Origin: Brachionus plicatilis
Taxonomy: Eukaryota > Rotifera > Eurotatoria > Ploima > Brachionidae
Direction of reading: 5' to 3'
Length of the DNA stretch: 64,000 nt
NCBI GenBank assembly: GCA_010279815.1
Contig: QEOQ01000041.1
Span: 839,511-903,510, forward strand
Below, piece by piece: positions 1 to 13,269 of the stretch (position 1 is its first letter; every line of letters starts with the position of its first letter). The translations under genes were made by a program, and so were the position numbers. The notes beneath the pieces are model-generated. The model had not been told where the DNA came from. It made no database searches and saw only the letters and a list, made by a program, of their open reading frames with translations.

Positions 1-3000
1 TTAATAAAAACTAAAAAAAATATCGTATTTAAAGAAATTTTCATTATTAAACTAATTCAAAATTTTTTTTAATAAAATGATTGAGCTTTCTTAAAGAGAA
101 TTTTACTACAGATAAATAATAAAAGTTGAATAAATATAAAATCAATTATAATTTTATTTGAAAAAATGGTCATTTATTTAAGCTTGTTTGTTTTTTGTTT
201 TCTGTTTTTGACTTGATATTTTAGCTATTTAAATATTCAAACAATTAAAAAAATTCATTTTAATTTTATTAAGAATAGAATAACGTAATTAACAAATGTT
301 TATTTTTTTTTATTAAAATAATAGTTAGGGGAGAACCCCGGGCAGTTTGGAATGGTAGTTAACCTTCCTTTCAGCCCGTGTAAAGGAGTTTTGATAATTA
401 AGAAAAAACTGAACAAAATTTTAAAATGATACAAGACAAACAAATGAAAAACTTTATTTTTTTTTTTTGGATTACTTGAAAATACAAATTTTGAATAGAG
501 CATAATTAATTTTTAATGAAATTTAAAATTAGAATAAGATTTTTTTTTCTCATCTCCTAAAAAAAAAACAAATGTTTATGAATTAATTTAGTTTAAAATT
601 TCTTCCTATTATGAAAAACCTTAAAAATTGATTTTAAGGTTTTTAATAATTTTCAAAACGAAAAAAATTAAAAGCTATGGAATTAAAATTGCTAAAACAA
701 TTGAAATTGTTTTTTTAGTATCAATTTATTTAACAGAACTTGAAGCTTGATAAAATCACTCATTCATCATTTGAAAATGGAAAAAATTAAAAAATTTAAT
801 TCGAACCAAAGTTTGATTTTGAAAACAACAAGATTTGAAAAAAGTCAAATGGTTTATTTAACTAAACTCTTATATCTTTAAATTCAGATTAATTTTTTAT
901 ATTTTCCCTAAATATTAAAATTCCAAATTTCAGATTTCTTATTTTTCCCAAAGAATTAGTTTTAATTGTTTCAAGTTTTAAAATTTAAGACTTTATTTGA
1001 TAATTTAGTTTGTTAATGAATTTTATTTTATTATTTAATTAAATTAGTTATTAATTTTCAAAGAATTTGTATGCCATTTCCTGTTTTAAAATAATATCAG
1101 ATTTCCATTCTATCGAAGTCGTTTGTTACTATTTAATTTTGAAGAAATCTTATGCTTAATTTTGCCAAAGGTAACAATTAACTTGAGTATTAAAAACAGT
1201 TTTATTTTTAATTTCTAATTTGGTTTTAAGTTTCTTTCTAGAAAATAATATGAAATCAAAAAAATACCGAAACAAAAATGAAGCTTCGATTTTTAAGATC
1301 GAATCATTTTTTTAAATATTTTTACATTACTTTCGTTGATAAATCGTTTTGCAAAAAGGCCCAAGATAGAATATATTTTTGAATTAATGAATTTTGGCTA
1401 CAACAAATATCAAAATGATAAATTAGAAATGAGTTTTTATGATAATTTTCTAGTCGTAATTTTTTTTTTAAATAGCTTTGTATCAATCAGCAGCTACATT
1501 GAGTTAATATTATTTAAAAAATTAAAAATTCATCTCAAATAATTCCTTTTTTTCTCTTATAAATTAATTCTTTTTTAACTAATCCTTTATTTGATAAATC
1601 CTATGATGAGATTTATTTTCTTAAGATAACGATTTTTCAATGCAATTTTTTTCAAGCAGCACTAAAAATTTAACTTTAATTGTATTTCCAAATATCAAGT
1701 TTCCAGGGTGTACTTCCAGGGTGAATTAATTTTTATAATTTTATAAATATTTTAGTCCATAACACATAAAGTTTATTAAAAATTTTTTTTTAGTTTTGTC
1801 AAATATTTAGGTTTTTGAGTTCGTATTTTTTTAATTTTGACTTGATTTAATTCTATTGTTTTTTTCATTCAAAATCTTGTTATAGATATTTATTATTTAA
1901 TTTCTAAGAGAAAATATCAATTAATTTTCATAAATTTTAGCTCAGAAATTCAAAATGTTTATACATCCTTTAAAATTAACTTTTAATTTAATTAAAACTC
2001 TTTTATAGAATCAGGCTATCTTGTATTAAAAATCATTAAAATGAAAATTTTAATTTGACAGTTTCATTTAAATCGTATTTTCAGAACAGCAAGTGTGAAA
2101 ATAAATAAAATAATATAACTTGATTGAAAAGATATGCATGAAAAGCTTTAGTTCAAAAATTAAATTTTATCTAGACATAATTGGACATATTGTAAAATAT
2201 CTTACATAAAATATTTTCACCACGGGATTATTAATTTTTTTAATTTATTATTATTATTATTGTTTAAAAATTAGTTTGGGAATCGTCCAACAGGTCCTTT
2301 CAGCAAAATGAAGCTTTTTGTAATTAAATCTAATTCTTGGCATCACGTATTCATCAAAGCGATAAATAATTATTCTGTAATATTATCTGAATTTATTTAA
2401 ATGGTTTTATACAATATTTTAACGATTTTTGATTGATTTCTTCAAACTCATAAATGGATCTACTGAATTATTTTATGATTAGATAAAAAATTGTTAATAT
2501 TTTAGATCAGTTTCGGTTTTTTAAACGTTTATATTTAGTCTGATAGATGTTAAATTTAGATAGCTAGAATGTTAAATTGACAATCAAATTTCAATAAAAA
2601 GCTGCTATCAAAAAAAATTTAGATATTTGAAGATGTTGTACGAAATTTTACCCTAATTTGTTTGCTTATTTTTTTTCTTTTGTTGTTTAAAAATTTACAA
2701 TTTTTTTTTCAAACCTTAATCATCAAGAGCAAATCGAAAGCTGAATTTTTTATTCAGAATGAATTAAAGGAATTGATAAATTTTTAATCAATTTTAATTA
2801 GAGAAATTCCGATTTCATGTTTTTGAGCTGTAAACGTCAAAATGCATCATAATCATTTTTTTCAAATAAAGCTATGTACAAAATTATAAAAATTGAAGTC
2901 AAATAATTAACTTATTCATCTTTTATTTTTAAATTTTTTTTATTAGATAATTTTGATTGATTAAATGTTTAGATTTTCAAGCAACAAAGCAAGAATTTCA

Positions 3001-5580
3001 TGTTCCAATTGCTTATAACATTTTTTAATGAGAAAAATGCTTATTTGTATTTAATTCCATGAATTTGATAAATTTTTGTTTAAGTTCATTCAAGATTTTT
3101 AGATAAATACTCAAAATAAGATTAAAAAAATAAATAAATTATTTTATATTATATAATTAAATTAATTTCAGTGTTAAAACTGTAAATTAATCTTCAATAC
3201 AAATTAATTGGATTTCGATAAGTGAAAATAAAAATACTAATGATTTAATTAACTAGATTAATTTCGAATAATTTAGAAACTTATTTAATCTTATCTTATT
3301 TAATGTACGAGTTATTGCAAATTCTTATCAGATTAAATTGGTAAATAAATATCCTGTTTAAAGGGTACTGTAATATATAAATTCCAACTATCACGTAGAC
3401 AGAATTATGAGAATTCATTTAATCAAAACCCGTAAATTTAATAACTAAAATAATCCTACAAATAGTTTGCTTTAGTATTTCCTATCAAAAGCTTTTCAAA
3501 AAGTCTAAATGACAAAGCAAAAAATAACTTTCATTTTTTTTAAACTAAAGAATTTCTCTAATAAACATCATTAATCAGAATTTTGAAAAGCATTCAAATT
3601 AGGTATTTTACAATTTCAGTTATTATATTATTTGATAAGCTTCAATCTAAACAATGATAAATACTTGAATAAATTAATAAATGAATTTTAGTCTGTCTGT
3701 TGTTACAAAAAACTCTTGTAAAATTTTTCTTTATTCGTGTTTTTAATTCTTTTTGTACTCATGTAAAAAAGTCAAAAATAGAGGATTTAATGAGCATACA
3801 AAAAAATTATCTAATTCCTTAAAGATAAATTATCTTTTAAACACAGTCTTGCTTTCAGTTGTATTTAAAATGTTAAAATTTAAGTTGGTTTCAACATTAT
3901 AAAAATAATTCTTTATTAATCGAAAGCTTATTAAAATAAATAGTTGATGCAAATAGATCATTGTTGATTAAAAAAACAATCGCCTGATATTAATTTAAAA
4001 AAAGTAAAAAAAAAGTAATTGATTTTTATATTTGTTAAAAAGAAGTTTTCCGTAAAATTAAAAAAGTTTTTTTATATTGAATCAAATTTTTTTCAAGGCA
4101 GTAAATTCTGGTTCATTTGTTTCTTCAATTTCTATAAAATAAAATTCTTAATAAAATAAAATTCTATGCAAAATTTTAAAACTATTAAAACTAAAATATA
4201 GATCTGATTTTTAAGGCAAGCTTTGGATGATTTATTTTTTTAAATTAGTCAAATATAATTTAAAAAATGACGAAATTTGCTTGTCGAAATGATCAATGTT
4301 CCATTTAGGATTTTCGGAATTACAACAGCCTCATCAATTAATTTCAAATTTTCAAATTGATTTTATTTTATTATTTTTTCAAACGCAATACTTTATTTTT
4401 GTGTTTTATGAATTCCCACGTTAAACTTTTATTTTTTTTAATTAAAACTCAATTTTATTATGTATTTGAACAGGATAATGATTTTGATGCTTTAAATTAA
4501 TAGAAAACATACACCTTTGTTACAAAATTCTTCAAATTATTTGTTTTTTAATAGAACAAAGAGTAACATGATATATTTTTAATTATAAATAGATTCAAGA
4601 ATTATCTTAAGAAAACAAAATAATCAAATTATTTCGGAAGACTTATATTTCGATCTATGCCATCTATCTTTATTTTTTTGCTTAACTTAAAATTATTTTA
4701 ATTGCCAAAATATGCAATGATTAAACAAAAAATGGCTTGAGTAAATCTTTTTCAAAATGTCGAGATTCCAAAGATCATATATTCTACACAAAAGTTGAAT
4801 AATTTTATTTAAATAGTTTTTAAGTTGTTATATTCTTTTTCTATTTAGTAAGTTATTCCCTAAATTTTTCATGGTCTTGCGGTAAGCTAATTAAAACATG
4901 TCAACAAATATATTATCTTAAAGATTTTTTATTTAGATTTAAAATTTTTCAATTATTTAAGTTAATCAAATAAAAGATCGAAATTAAAAACTGATCAATC
5001 ATGTTCACGTCATAAAATTTCTGTTTTTAAATGTTGTAATATATGACATAAATTAAAAATAATACTTTTTTCTTGTTTTTTTTATTTTATATTAATCTAT
5101 TAGATCATGAAACAGTAAAAAATTTTTCAATAATAATTTAAATTTTATATTTTTTATTCAAAATATGTTAGCTATTCAATATCTTTTGGTATATTCATTA
5201 TTTTATTAAATAATGAATTTTAATATTTATATTTTTTGAGCAAATTTTAAAGATTGAATTTTCGAACAAATTATTTGTTCGAAAATTTTAAAAAAAAAAT
5301 GAAAAGCTTTTTCAGGTAGAATACGATATATTTGAAAAATCGAGAATTGAAAATTCTATTCATCGCATTTCTATCATGATTCAATTTAGTAATAAAATAG
5401 TAATTTTTAGTTCTATTTCATCAAAGGAAAATTTTTGATCAAATTTTAATTAAATGCTTTTCAATGACGCTCATTTTACTGCAAAATTGCAGTTTTTAGA
5501 GAACTTAATCTAATATTTAGCAATTTTCAGAGAGATTTTATAAAATTACTCTTTTTTTACTCTAATAAATTAGCTCATTA
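1..5580. other. gene-free AT-rich region
   Basis: No reading frame here looks like a protein: the longest are under 70 codons and low in complexity. The stretch consists of A/T runs with a short TTA run near 2248-2262. One clean palindrome is visible at 5257-5287 (15-base arms around a single T, reading AATTTTCGAACAAAT on the left arm). I see no RNA gene or transposon coding remnant. Confidence 0.6.
5257..5287. repeat. perfect 15-bp palindrome
   Basis: The left arm 5257-5271 and right arm 5273-5287 are exact reverse complements around one central T. It may be a hairpin or a solo inverted-repeat remnant. No flanking duplication is evident. Confidence 0.6.
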
Positions 5581-5589
5581 AAATTAATA

Positions 5590-6185
5590 TCCCACATTAC
5601 TAAATTCACTGGATAAGTCCTATCTAGGGTTGTGAAGTTCATTTCAATTCGATCGTTTCAGAAAAATTTGAAAAACTTTTTTTAATATAAGAAATAATTT
5701 ATTTGTTTAAAAAGCTTAATGTTTAAGCAACTTAGCTCATCCGAAAATATGTGTCTGCAAAAATCTGCAATGTACTTGCACAGTTGATTTTTAACTTTTT
5801 AATGGCGTACAAAATGCAGATAATTGCAGAGTATTTTGCAGATCTATTTTACTGCATTAAGCAAATTTGCTTGTAATTAAGCATTATATAGAACTAAATT
5901 ATTTCTTTTAGTAAAGAAGTTATTCAAGTTTTCTGAATTGAAAAGATCGAATTGAAACGAACTTCACAACCCCGTCTTATCTTGACTCCAGGGATTTCAA
6001 AATAAACTTAAATGGGTATATTTGAAGAAATTTCCAATAACCACAAGTGCATTTTGAAACTTAGTTTTTAGTCCATTTTTGTTCAATATATTTATTAATG
6101 ATATCCCTAAAAAAACAAATAATGAATGCTCCATTCTTTTTGCTGACAACATTTTCACTATTTTTAAAAAACCCTGTAAATTTGA
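5590..6185 (+). pseudogene. LINE reverse transcriptase fragment split by a MITE
   Basis: A degenerate non-LTR reverse transcriptase fragment. The left part (about 5590-5616, including 'ttcactggataag') and right part (about 5983-6180) together parallel the better preserved fragment at 27038-27290. The right part still reads as 'IFINDIPK' followed by 'ILFADN', a decayed version of the catalytic FADD box with the second Asp changed to Asn. Between the parts sits a 349-base inverted-repeat element flanked by duplicated target sequence. The fragment is frameshifted and non-functional. Confidence 0.6.
5625..5973. mobile_element. hAT-type MITE, about 349 bp
   Basis: Terminal inverted repeats of about 40 bases with a few mismatches: TAGGGTTGTGAAGTTC at the left, and GAACTTCACAACCCC at the right end. 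The near-identical flanks gtcctatc (5617-5624) and gtcttatc (5974-5981) look like an 8-base target-site duplication with one change. No coding capacity. The TAGGGTTGT start is shared with the transposase-bearing hAT relic at 30477, which suggests the superfamily. Confidence 0.75.
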
Positions 6186-6196
6186 AAATCACTATA

Positions 6197-6565
6197 CAGG
6201 GGTGATTTGTTAACAGTATTTTACGAAAAATATCGTAAAATACCGTAAATTAACCAAATTTTAGCACATTTTACACAAATTAACGTAAAATCCGAAAAAA
6301 GGAAAAGAGGTATTTACGAAAAATAAGGTAAATTTTCAGGATTTTGAGATAATTTTAGTAAAATTTGGTAAAATTCAAAACGGCCAATTCAAAATTTTTG
6401 AAAAAACTTCTTTTTTTTAGAAAAATCGAAAATTTAAGAAAGATTTTGTTTCATAAATTGGCTAAAAAAATAGTTATTTTTAAATTGTTATAATCTGGTA
6501 AAATTTGGTTAATTTTCTTTATTTTACGTAATTTTTCGTAAAATACTATTATTAAATCACCACTG
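6197..6565. mobile_element. TA-flanked MITE built of acgtaaa motifs
   Basis: The left end starts CAGGGGTGATTTGTTAACAG and the right end, reverse-complemented, starts CAGTGGTGATTTAATAATAG; both then run into AGTATTTTACG. A TA dinucleotide lies just outside both ends (6195-6196 and 6566-6567), as in Tc1/mariner insertions. The inside is rich in 'ttacg/cgtaa' words and has no ORF, so it is a non-autonomous element of about 369 bases. Confidence 0.75.
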
Positions 6566-6819
6566 TAAGTATTTAAAAATTCATTAAATTAAAACCAATA
6601 ATTATTACAGATACTGAATTTAAGTGACAATAAATTTGTATGATATGGCACATTTCGCAGAACAAGTTCTGGACCTAAAAAAAAAAAGTTATTAAAAATT
6701 TTTGTTTTCTTTTTTTTCCAAAATTAACAATGCCACAAATTAGAAGTTAGCTTTTATTTATAATTTTGATTTTGGTTTTAAGGTGGTTCTCAGTAGGGTA
6801 ATAGTCAGACATTGGAAAA

Positions 6820-7030
6820 AAAATTTAAAGAAAATTACATTATATTAAACAGAATTTATAAAAAAAAATTAAATTTATTAGCTATAAAATATAAAAATAA
6901 ATAAATTAAAAATATATTAATTTTCTATAATTTTCTAAAATTTACAATTTAACTGAAAAATTATGACTATTTTCCACAAATGAAACACTTTAACCCCTTT
7001 TAATTTTTGCATCCCTCAGTCCCTCTCTAG
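6820..7030. repeat. dispersed repeat, copy 1
   Basis: This stretch resembles 34010-34245. Shared blocks include 'tttacaatttaactgaaaaa', a following 'gactatttt'-like block, and 'gcatccctcag' at the end. The class is not recognised and there is no ORF. Confidence 0.5.
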
Positions 7031-8500
7031 ATACATCTTTTGTTTCAAAATTTAAGATATTACTTTCATTTTCTTTTACCATTTTATTAGTGTTGACTTC
7101 CGGTCGTCCGTCTGTAAGACACGTCTGATTTACGTTCTAGTCAGACGGTCCTGACCTTTCGTCTAAGATCGGTCTAATTTATTTGGATCATAAGAAAATA
7201 TATTTAATATATTGAATTTATTTGGAAATATATATTTATTTTAAAATGTGTTTATTTAAGTAGACCAGTTTTAAACTCTGTAGTTCACCATCAGAAAGAC
7301 TTTTTCCATCATCAGGTTATCAAGTTTAGAGTATTAGAAATAAAGTTTCACCAGAAAAAGGAGAAAATATAATGTTTATTCATGAAAATGAATCGTTTTT
7401 TAGTTAAAAATTTAAAACTAAAATTTTTGTGTTTAATAAAATCAGTAATAAATAATTTTACTTATTTTTTTTTAATTATTACAATACATCGCATACTTAA
7501 ATCTATTTTCTTTTCCTACGATTGAACTAAAATTTAAAAATGCTTTAATTCCAACATTGCTAAAACGAGTTTTTTTTAATGAAAGTTTCAAAAATATAAG
7601 TGTGTTTTAATATTTATTTTATTTTTAAGTCAATTTTTGACTAAATTATTATTTTAGTCAAAATTTTTGTCTTGTCATAATTAAATTTTAAATTTGCAAA
7701 TTTTTACTTAAAAACCATCATTTCTTACTTTTAAAAGGAAGAAGTTTTTTTTGAATTTAATCTAATTTTAGAAAATATAGGTCTTGGTAAAATTAAAAAA
7801 TTGATATATACTTGAAAAAAAATTTTTTAATAAATATTCTTTATATTTGATATTTATTTTTTCTTTAGACAAACATTTTGATTCTTTTATTTTTTTCAAG
7901 TGTATGCTCAATTTTTAAATTTCGGCTAGATTGGTATTTCTTATTGATTTTTATTGTCAAATACAATTTTTACAATTCAGTAAAACAATTGAACAACTTA
8001 GAAATTTTGTTTCATCTTTAATAAACCAAAGTCTGGATATGAAATTTAATTAAATGAATCTTCTAAAGCATCCAAATATATCCTTTAGAACTAGAACCAT
8101 TTTTTCATGTCACTTATTATTCAAAATCAATTTGATAAAACTTTTTGTGTGTGTTTATATTAAGAATCTTTTTGGTATCTGACTGTCCTCAATTTAGTCC
8201 TATTAATTTATTTTTAAGCGAAATTTTAAAGCTAAACAAGTTTATCACTCAAGTTAACTCATTAAATTTTTTATTGATACCGAGCAAACTAATTTTCCAA
8301 TTGTCTTGAATTGCATATCGTTAAACACTGCTATAACTTTGGTTCCTTTTATTTAGAAACGTTATGGTTTTTTTGAAAACTTTAAATATATTTGTGCTGT
8401 CCAATTTGTTTTATTTAATATTTTTAATAAATAAAAAATCTTATGCTATATACCACTTACCGCAAGAAGTGAGCATTCAGAATGTTTTTGACGTATTCGG
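7031..8500. other. intergenic region upstream of the receptor gene
   Basis: Mostly AT-rich and without a gene. A less AT-rich patch at about 7090-7180 contains repeated 'gtcagacggtcctgac'-like words and may be an unclassified element. No clear promoter motif for the downstream gene is recognisable. Confidence 0.5.
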
Positions 8501-8504
8501 CCGT

Positions 8505-11500
8505 ATGTTGACCACTTGGCTTATCTTGTGTAAATTTTTTTAAATAATTTCTTTAAGTTAACACATATGTTTTAAACGTTTCGGAGTATATCAACAGGCT
8601 TTGCGATAAAAATTTGCCAAGCTACTCGCTAATGGACTGTAGAAAAGTAAATTCGGATGAACAACGCCTTCTTAGATATTTGATGCGGTAGGAATTCTTT
8701 TTTTTATTGTTGTATTTTTTATTAAAAATTTTTTCTAAATTTAGAAATTATGAAAAAGATGTTCGTCCTGTCCACAATCATTCAAAAACTGTCACTGTTT
8801 TCGTTGGTCTTACTCTTACCCAAATATTTGACTTGGTTTGAAATTTTTTAAATTTATAACTTAAAATTAATAAAGCAAATCAAGTTTATAGGAAGAAAAG
8901 AACCAGTTTTTGATCAGTAATGTATGGCTCGACAATGAATGGTGTAATTAATTTAAATGTTAAAATTTGAATTTCATGCTCATCCTAAACAAATTTTTTT
9001 AGACGATGAATTTTTGACCTGGGATCCTGACAAGTTTAATGGTTTAAAATCGATTAGAATTCCGAGTCGTAGAATTTGGTAAGCATTTTCCTAATTTATT
9101 AATAATGTTCTATTTCTTTTTGAAGATAATAAGTATCTATGAAATTAGGCTCTAAATAAAAAATCTCTATTTTATAAAAATGAAAAATGTTTTAAAAATA
9201 TTTTTTACATATAAGAAAAAAGATCATTACAGTTGGTCACAAAATACGTGACAAATACATTCTATTGTGATCAAGTCTGGTCACGCATTACTTGATCATC
9301 ATTTATGTACGAGTAGTAGTAAGTTTGCTGGAAAACAAAAGTTAATGTTTAAAAAGCGTTAAGAAATTAATCATATCCTTTTTTTGTCTAAGTCAACTTT
9401 TAAAGTGTTCAAATTTTTTAGATTAATCAAACTTCCAATTCCCCTTTGCTAATTTAAGAGCACTCGATAAGTCTTCTTGTTTGCAAACCTTTTATTCCTA
9501 ATCTATTGATTATTCAACTATTGCCATAAACAGTCATAAATAGGCTTTGTGACTCTACCTTGCACTTTTTCGATTTGATTAATACACCTGTTTAGTTTTG
9601 CATTCAAAATCGGGACTGTAAATTTCAGATGAGGACTAATGAAAATAAATGTTAGTTTGCAAAATATGACAAAAAAATATCACTTGATTTTAAAAGTAAT
9701 TTTCATTAGCATGTTCATATTTTGACACAATTTTTAAATTGGAAAAGTTAATATTTCAAAAATTTAAAATCTCATAATTAATTTTTTTCTTATTGACAAA
9801 GTTTAACATTTTCAATATTAATATTATGACTGATCACATTATGTACGAAACTGAAAAGAAAATTTATATTAAATAAATTTTAATTTTGAATTTTGAAAAA
9901 AAAATAAATTAAAAATAATATTGAGTAAATTCAAGTCTTTTTATTTATTAGGTTCTCTTGAAATTTGAAATATTTCAAATTTCGACTTGACTTTAAATGT
10001 TTTGTATTAAAAAAGATCAAAAATAGCAAAACAGAACATAATTTAACGCTTAAAAAACTTGTTTCTTTTTTCCTAAAAGTTTATCCAAGCTGTGTAAAAG
10101 CAACATAGTGCAAAATTCAAGGTTCCAGTTAAAGTCTGGTATTTTCACCAAAATCATTTTTTTTACTTTATTTAATTAGAAGATAAAGTAAAATATAAAT
10201 AAATTAATTTCAAAATTTTATTCAGAATTTCGTTTAGTTTTAGAATAAATAATAACAGTTGGGGGTAACTAGTATTTTAAAGGACGTGATTAGATTTTAC
10301 TCTAAAAATACACGTCCCCTTTTGGAATTTGCGGTGCCTATATGGTCTCCAATTCTTAAGTCTGACTGTGAGAATGCTGAAAGGATTCATCGCAGAGCTA
10401 CGAAATTTGTTTCTTCAATAAGAAACAAACCGTATGAAGCAGATTGAAGGCTTTGAGCATTCAAAATCTAGTGGAAAGAAAAAAAAGAGGTGATCTAATT
10501 TAATTATACAAGTTCATATGGAACTCGCTGCCAAATCAATTAGTTGAAGCCCCCAATGTTAACATCTTTAAAGTAGGCATTGATTGCTGAATGAGCAGCA
10601 ATCAATTACATCATCTGTCTTAGTGAGCCTTATCAGTACACTCGCTGGCTAGCCAGCTGCAGTCAAAACTACTAATAACACTACTTCCACTTGAACATTT
10701 GCTTAATCGAATAGTCGAAATAGATTAGACCTTGAGTTATACTAAGGACCTTAAAAATCGCTTTTGTTGAATTACTAATTCGAGACTTTTTCACCTCGTT
10801 AGACGTAATCAAATTTTAAGAGAAAAAAAAATGTTAAAATTTTTTTTAAAAATATATTATACATATCATTCGATTCCTCTCTTCGAGTTCTTGATGTTAA
10901 CATATTTTTTTAGAAAATAATCTTTTGAAATGAAGGAGATACAGCAGTTTTTCAAATATGACCACACTATTAACACATAACTCCTTTAGACGTCGTTACC
11001 ATAGCCTTTTTATTAAGTAAATTTATTTTAGTGTTTAAAAAAATTAATTTTAGTTACAAAAACAATCTCGAGCCATAAAACTAGAGAAGGAGGTCAAACT
11101 TTTTTTATTCGAAACAAAAAAATGGGTTCATTTTCTGGATTTTATTTAGACGTAGAATCCGAATCTGATACCGAAATTGAAAAGTTTTTATAGAAAGAAA
11201 CCTTTAATTGCAAATTAAAAAAGTCTTTTTCAATTAATTTTTAATAAACTATTACAAACTATCTATACAACTATAAAATTATTTTTAAATAATTATTAAA
11301 AATAAATATTAAAAATAATATAGCCATTATAAAAAAATTCTTTAAAAATATTTTGAAATGAATTGAATCGAATTTCAATCGAAATTTAACAGATTTATTT
11401 TAAAAAATTCTTTAAATTACAAGGTTACCAGACTTGGTGCTTTACAACAACGCTGATGACTATTTTAGCTACAAAAAAGTAAACTTGAACGAATAAAATC

Positions 11501-13173
11501 CGAAATCGATATATTTCAATAATTTAGGATACATATGCTATGATTTATAACAATGGAAAAGTGTTTTGGCCAGTGCCTACAAAATTGCAATCGACATGCA
11601 AATTTGATGTTACATTCTTTCCATTTGACATCCAAAGATGCTTTCTAAAAATAGGTAAAAATAAAATATTTTAATGCAAAAATATTAATTAACTCTAAGG
11701 AAGTTGGACTTATGATGGTTTTCAAGTGGACATAATGAATCGGAGTGAGAACATTGATCTAAGTAATTATGTTCCAAACGGGGAATGGGATCTCGTTCGA
11801 ACCTACTGCGTTCGAAGAGTAGTCTATTACCCATGCTGGTAAAATTTTAATTACACAAAATTATTCAAAATTATCAAAAAATATTTTAATAGTAGAGAAC
11901 CATTTCCTGACGTCACATTTACGCTAATAATTAGAAGAAAAGTTTTGTATTTTACGGTAAATGTGATACTTCCTTGTCTGATGTTGAGCGCTTTAACTGT
12001 TCTAGTCTTTGTAATACCATCGGATTCAGGCGACAAAGTCACTTTGGGTATTACGGTCTTTCTTGCCTTCAGTGTTATCATGCTGGCAGTAGCTGAAAAT
12101 TTGCCAGAAACGTCCGAATATGTGCCTTTAATAAGTAAGTTAATTTAAAGAGTTTGGTCACAAATTTAATTTTTTTATAAGTTATAAAATATTTTAAAAT
12201 AATTGAATAAATTTAAAAAAAAGGATAAAAAATTTTATTCTCATAAGGTATTTATCTGACAGTGATCATGTTTACTGCTTCTTTGTCTGTCATTTGCACC
12301 GTTTTTGTTCTCAATTTGCACCATCGCAGGTCGGCAAAGCGACGAGTTCCAAATTGGCTGAGGAGAATTTTTATCGGACCAGATGACATATCATTCGGAG
12401 CCAAAGCAAATGAAGTAAAAGTTTTGTTTAATATGGCTAATCATATGGATAAAAATCGCAACCAGAGAATTCATGACAACAAGCCGAACAACTCAATTCA
12501 CAAAATGGAGTCATTTTTGTCTACGGAGTCCGATGTTGATCTTGCTTGCTCTAATGAACCATCAACTGTTAATGAGAGGCATAAAAAAAAGCTTTTGAAT
12601 GTAAATTCAAATTTTCATAGAAAGAAAGATTGGACAAATATGTACACATCGGGTCTTACTTTGGTAGACGATCAACACCAGAAATCCAATGACAATTCTC
12701 ATTATTTGGTCATCGAATCATCGAATCAAAGCGAAAAAGAAAATGTTAGCAAGCTTAAGCTTATCAATAGCTCATTAACTGTTGATAGAAAAAGCAAAAA
12801 TGTTTTTGATTGCCAGTGTGGTAATCAAAATAACAAAGCCAACAATTTTAAAAGGTTGAAACTAAAGAAAAACAAGCTTGGCGGGCCATCTGATTTTAAC
12901 GAGTCCATTAGATGCAGGTCTGTAAAACCAAACTGTGATAAACATAACGAAAATTGTTGTTTATATGACATTGTTTTAAATTCAATGAAAAATATTCACG
13001 ACATAAAATCAATGGAGGAAAGCGAAAGAGTTATTTTAGAGGAATGGAAGCAGGTGGCATCAAAAGTTGATAAATTGTTATTTTGGATTTTTTTGATTGT
13101 TACTTTTGTTTTTAGTTTAGTTTGTTTAGTTATTGTGCCTAGTTATCAAAACAGTAAGCTGTATGAAATGTAA
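8505..13173 (+). CDS. nicotinic acetylcholine receptor alpha-type subunit
   Basis: A Cys-loop ligand-gated ion channel subunit of the cell membrane. Exons: 8505-8529, 8558-8687, 8745-8835, 8892-8943, 9003-9078, 11424-11478, 11528-11654, 11700-11838, 11893-12134, 12248-13173; they keep frame and give 620 aa. The extracellular domain has WLDNEW and the 13-residue Cys-loop C167-C181. Vicinal cysteines C231-C232 mark an alpha-type subunit. M1 starts near 250; M2 is preceded by SGDK (280) and followed by Glu300, typical of cation channels. A long M3-M4 loop of roughly 250 residues follows, and M4 lies near the end. The fifth intron (2.3 kb) holds LINE debris. The first exon is tentative: it would encode a plausible signal peptide, but its intron is only 28 bases. 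A polyadenylation signal is near 13261. Ligand and partner subunits cannot be told. Confidence 0.93.
9420..9670 (-). pseudogene. LINE RT C-terminal fragment, antisense in intron
   Basis: Read on the minus strand, this piece of receptor intron 5 gives phrases typical of the segment downstream of a non-LTR reverse transcriptase: 'SPHLKFTVPILN', then 'INQIEKVQGRVTK', then 'RLGIKGLQTRR'. Stops and frameshifts interrupt it. It lies opposite to the host gene. Confidence 0.6.
10259..10720 (+). pseudogene. LINE 3' fragment with 3' stem-loop
   Basis: The C-terminal part of a non-LTR element in receptor intron 5, sense to the gene. The first 62 codons read 'RPLLEFAVPIWSPI' and 'AERIHRRATKF', the segment after the reverse transcriptase. 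After a stop, 'MWNSLPNQLVEAPNVN'-like sequence follows in another frame. The 3' region has a perfect stem of 10 bases at 10580-10589/10596-10605 (loop aatgag), a GCTGGCTAGCCAGC palindrome near 10643, and an imperfect (ACT)n tail. Confidence 0.75.
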
Positions 13174-13269
13174 TTTTTCTGAGTTTGGCTTAACTTTAAA
13201 TTGTAAATATTTGAATTAAAATTATTTATTTTATTTTCATCAATTCTTTTGATTTTCGCAAATAAAATT

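Noticed and set aside
300..503. Minus-strand frame of 67 codons
   Set aside because: Lys/Phe/Leu runs reflect A/T tracts. No motif or coding neighbour.
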